A DNA stretch of 6,923 bases from F1-20-MAGs119 sp964556145 (GTDB lineage Bacteria; Actinomycetota; Acidimicrobiia; Acidimicrobiales; Ilumatobacteraceae). Both the position numbers and the translations under genes were made by a program. The notes under the pieces are model-generated. The model did no database searches. It had not been told where the DNA came from and was given only the letters and a program-made list of their open reading frames with translations. The stretch covers positions 1-6,923 of the forward strand of contig CAZKVD010000077.1 of the NCBI GenBank assembly GCA_964556145.1, given 5' to 3'. This document shows positions 6,034-6,923 of this stretch, in pieces (position 1 is the first letter of the stretch; each line of letters starts with the position of its first letter).

Positions 6034-6043
6034 CGACTATTCG
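6027..6043. repeat. Inverted repeat covering both convergent stop codons
   Basis: CGAATA (6027-6032), a 5-nt loop, then TATTCG (6038-6043). The perfect 6-bp arms include the TAA of the LpdA-like gene and the TAG of the carboxylase gene, which are only 3 bp apart. Either transcript could form this hairpin. No T-tract follows on either strand, and both genes happen to end in GAA plus TA, which produces much of the symmetry. A true terminator role is doubtful. Confidence 0.25.
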
Positions 6044-6923
6044 ATGATGGCGACGATGTCGCCCGAGCCGACGGTGTCGCCGGCCTTCACCTTGATTTCC
6101 TTCACCTTGCCCGACTTCTCGGCCTGGATCTGGTTCTCCATCTTCATGGCTTCGAGAACGACGACGGCCTGACCGGCCTCGACTTCCTGGCCAACCTCGA
6201 CGAGGACCTTGACGATCGTGCCCTGCATCGGCACGACGACGTCGCCGCTGCCCGAGCCGCCGGCTCCACCGGCGCCACCCGAGGCCGCACGAGCGGGCTT
6301 CTTCGCCTTGGCGGGTCCGGCCGAGGCAACCATCTGGCCCTCGGGAACCCACATCTTGACGGCGAAGCGCTTGCCGTTGACTTCGACCGTGGTCTTGCGC
6401 TCGACGAGAGCCTCGGCTTCGTCACCCGCGGGCGCAGGGGCGGCGGTTCCGACGTTCGACAGGTCGAGACGCTCTTCGACCCACTTTGTCGAGTGCTTGA
6501 AGGCAACGAAGTCGGGGTGTTCGAGAATTGCGATGTCGGCGGGGATCGTCGTGTGAACGCCCTCGACGATCATTTCGTTCAATGCGCGAATGGTGCGCGC
6601 AATCGCGGTTTCGCGATCCTTGCCCCACACGATGAGCTTGCCGACGAGGTTGTCGTAGTACTGGCTGACGGTGTCACCCGATTCGTAGCCACCATCGAAG
6701 CGAACTCCGAAGCCGTCGGATGTGACGAGCTTGGTGATGGTGCCGGGAGAGGGGAGGAACTTGCCGCCGGCCGGGTTCTCGGCATTGATACGAATTTCGA
6801 TCGCGTGTCCGCGGCGTTGTGCGGCGACCTGCTTTTGGGTCATCGGAAGTTTTTCGCCCGATGCGACGCGGATCTGCCATTCGACAAGGTCGATTCCGGT
6901 GATCACTTCGGTGACCGGGTGCT
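6037..6923 (-). CDS. Acetyl-/propionyl-CoA carboxylase alpha chain (biotin carboxylase plus biotin carrier domain), C-terminal part
   Basis: The gene runs off the right edge; 294 residues before the stop are visible, beginning HPVTE, the end of the biotin carboxylase EHPVTE motif. The C-terminal biotin carboxylase lobe follows: RGHAIEIRINAENP, FLPSPGTI, GFGVRFDGGY and YYDNLVGKLIVWGKDR. A short VEVNGKRFAVKMW segment and a Lys/Ala/Gly-rich linker then lead to the carrier domain, with EAMKMEN carrying the biotinylated lysine (codon 6142-6144), 34 residues from the C-terminus as usual. The VNGKRF-linker-carrier layout resembles the 1.3S biotin subunit of propionibacterial transcarboxylase. The enzyme carboxylates biotin with ATP and bicarbonate, and a separate beta chain passes the carboxyl group to acetyl- or propionyl-CoA. 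The substrate is set by that beta chain, which is not in the window. Propionyl-CoA would fit the mutase fragment at the left end. It converges on the LpdA-like gene. Confidence 0.94.
   Translation of the reverse strand, partial: HPVTEVITGIDLVEWQIRVASGEKLPMTQKQVAAQRRGHAIEIRINAENPAGGKFLPSPGTITKLVTSDGFGVRFDGGYESGDTVSQYYDNLVGKLIVWGKDRETAIARTIRALNEMIVEGVHTTIPADIAILEHPDFVAFKHSTKWVEERLDLSNVGTAAPAPAGDEAEALVERKTTVEVNGKRFAVKMWVPEGQMVASAGPAKAKKPARAASGGAGGAGGSGSGDVVVPMQGTIVKVLVEVGQEVEAGQAVVVLEAMKMENQIQAEKSGKVKEIKVKAGDTVGSGDIVAIIE

Noticed and set aside
6240..6290. Simple repeat in the Gly-rich region of the carboxylase gene
   Set aside because: It encodes the flexible Gly/Ala/Ser linker before the biotin carrier domain, which is normal for the family.

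Overview
The window is a compact, high-G+C stretch of bacterial chromosome with almost no non-coding DNA. The DapD is of the long actinobacterial type (ortholog-like to Mycobacterium tuberculosis DapD), and the flavoprotein resembles mycobacterial LpdA (Rv3303c). The other genes also fit, so an actinobacterium is the best guess. A deep-branching class such as Acidimicrobiia is possible but cannot be shown from this sequence. I see no phage, insertion-sequence, CRISPR, tRNA or rRNA sequence.

Layout, left to right. (1) The 3' end of a plus-strand gene for a methylmalonyl-CoA-mutase-type catalytic subunit ends at 335. (2) A convergent minus-strand operon reads right to left: lysS (lysyl-tRNA synthetase), dapD (tetrahydrodipicolinate N-succinyltransferase) and a YdjA-like nitroreductase, with gaps of 34 and 1 nt. 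(3) A 46-bp divergent intergenic region (3374-3419) carries a symmetric inverted repeat. (4) Two plus-strand genes follow: an exported M15-type D-Ala-D-Ala carboxypeptidase with a long N-terminal extension, then an LpdA-like flavoprotein oxidoreductase 10 nt downstream. (5) The last gene is minus-strand and open at the right edge: the C-terminal part of an acetyl/propionyl-CoA carboxylase alpha chain (biotin carboxylase plus biotin carrier domain). Its stop codon is 3 bp from the LpdA-like stop.

Functional themes. DapD supplies meso-diaminopimelate and lysine, and LysS charges tRNA with lysine, so one transcript probably links making lysine to using it. Diaminopimelate is also a peptidoglycan component, and the divergently transcribed M15 enzyme probably trims peptidoglycan. 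The two partial genes at the ends (acyl-CoA carboxylase alpha chain and acyl-CoA mutase) would fit propionyl-CoA to succinyl-CoA metabolism, though the window does not show that they are linked.

Most of this is ordinary core genome and I did not find a new multi-gene system. The points most worth a second look are the symmetric divergent promoter region, with identical outward-facing -10-like hexamers close to both start codons; the N-terminal half of the M15 protein, which looks like a transporter-type ectodomain; and the LpdA-like active site, which has lost one cysteine but kept the His-Glu pair.
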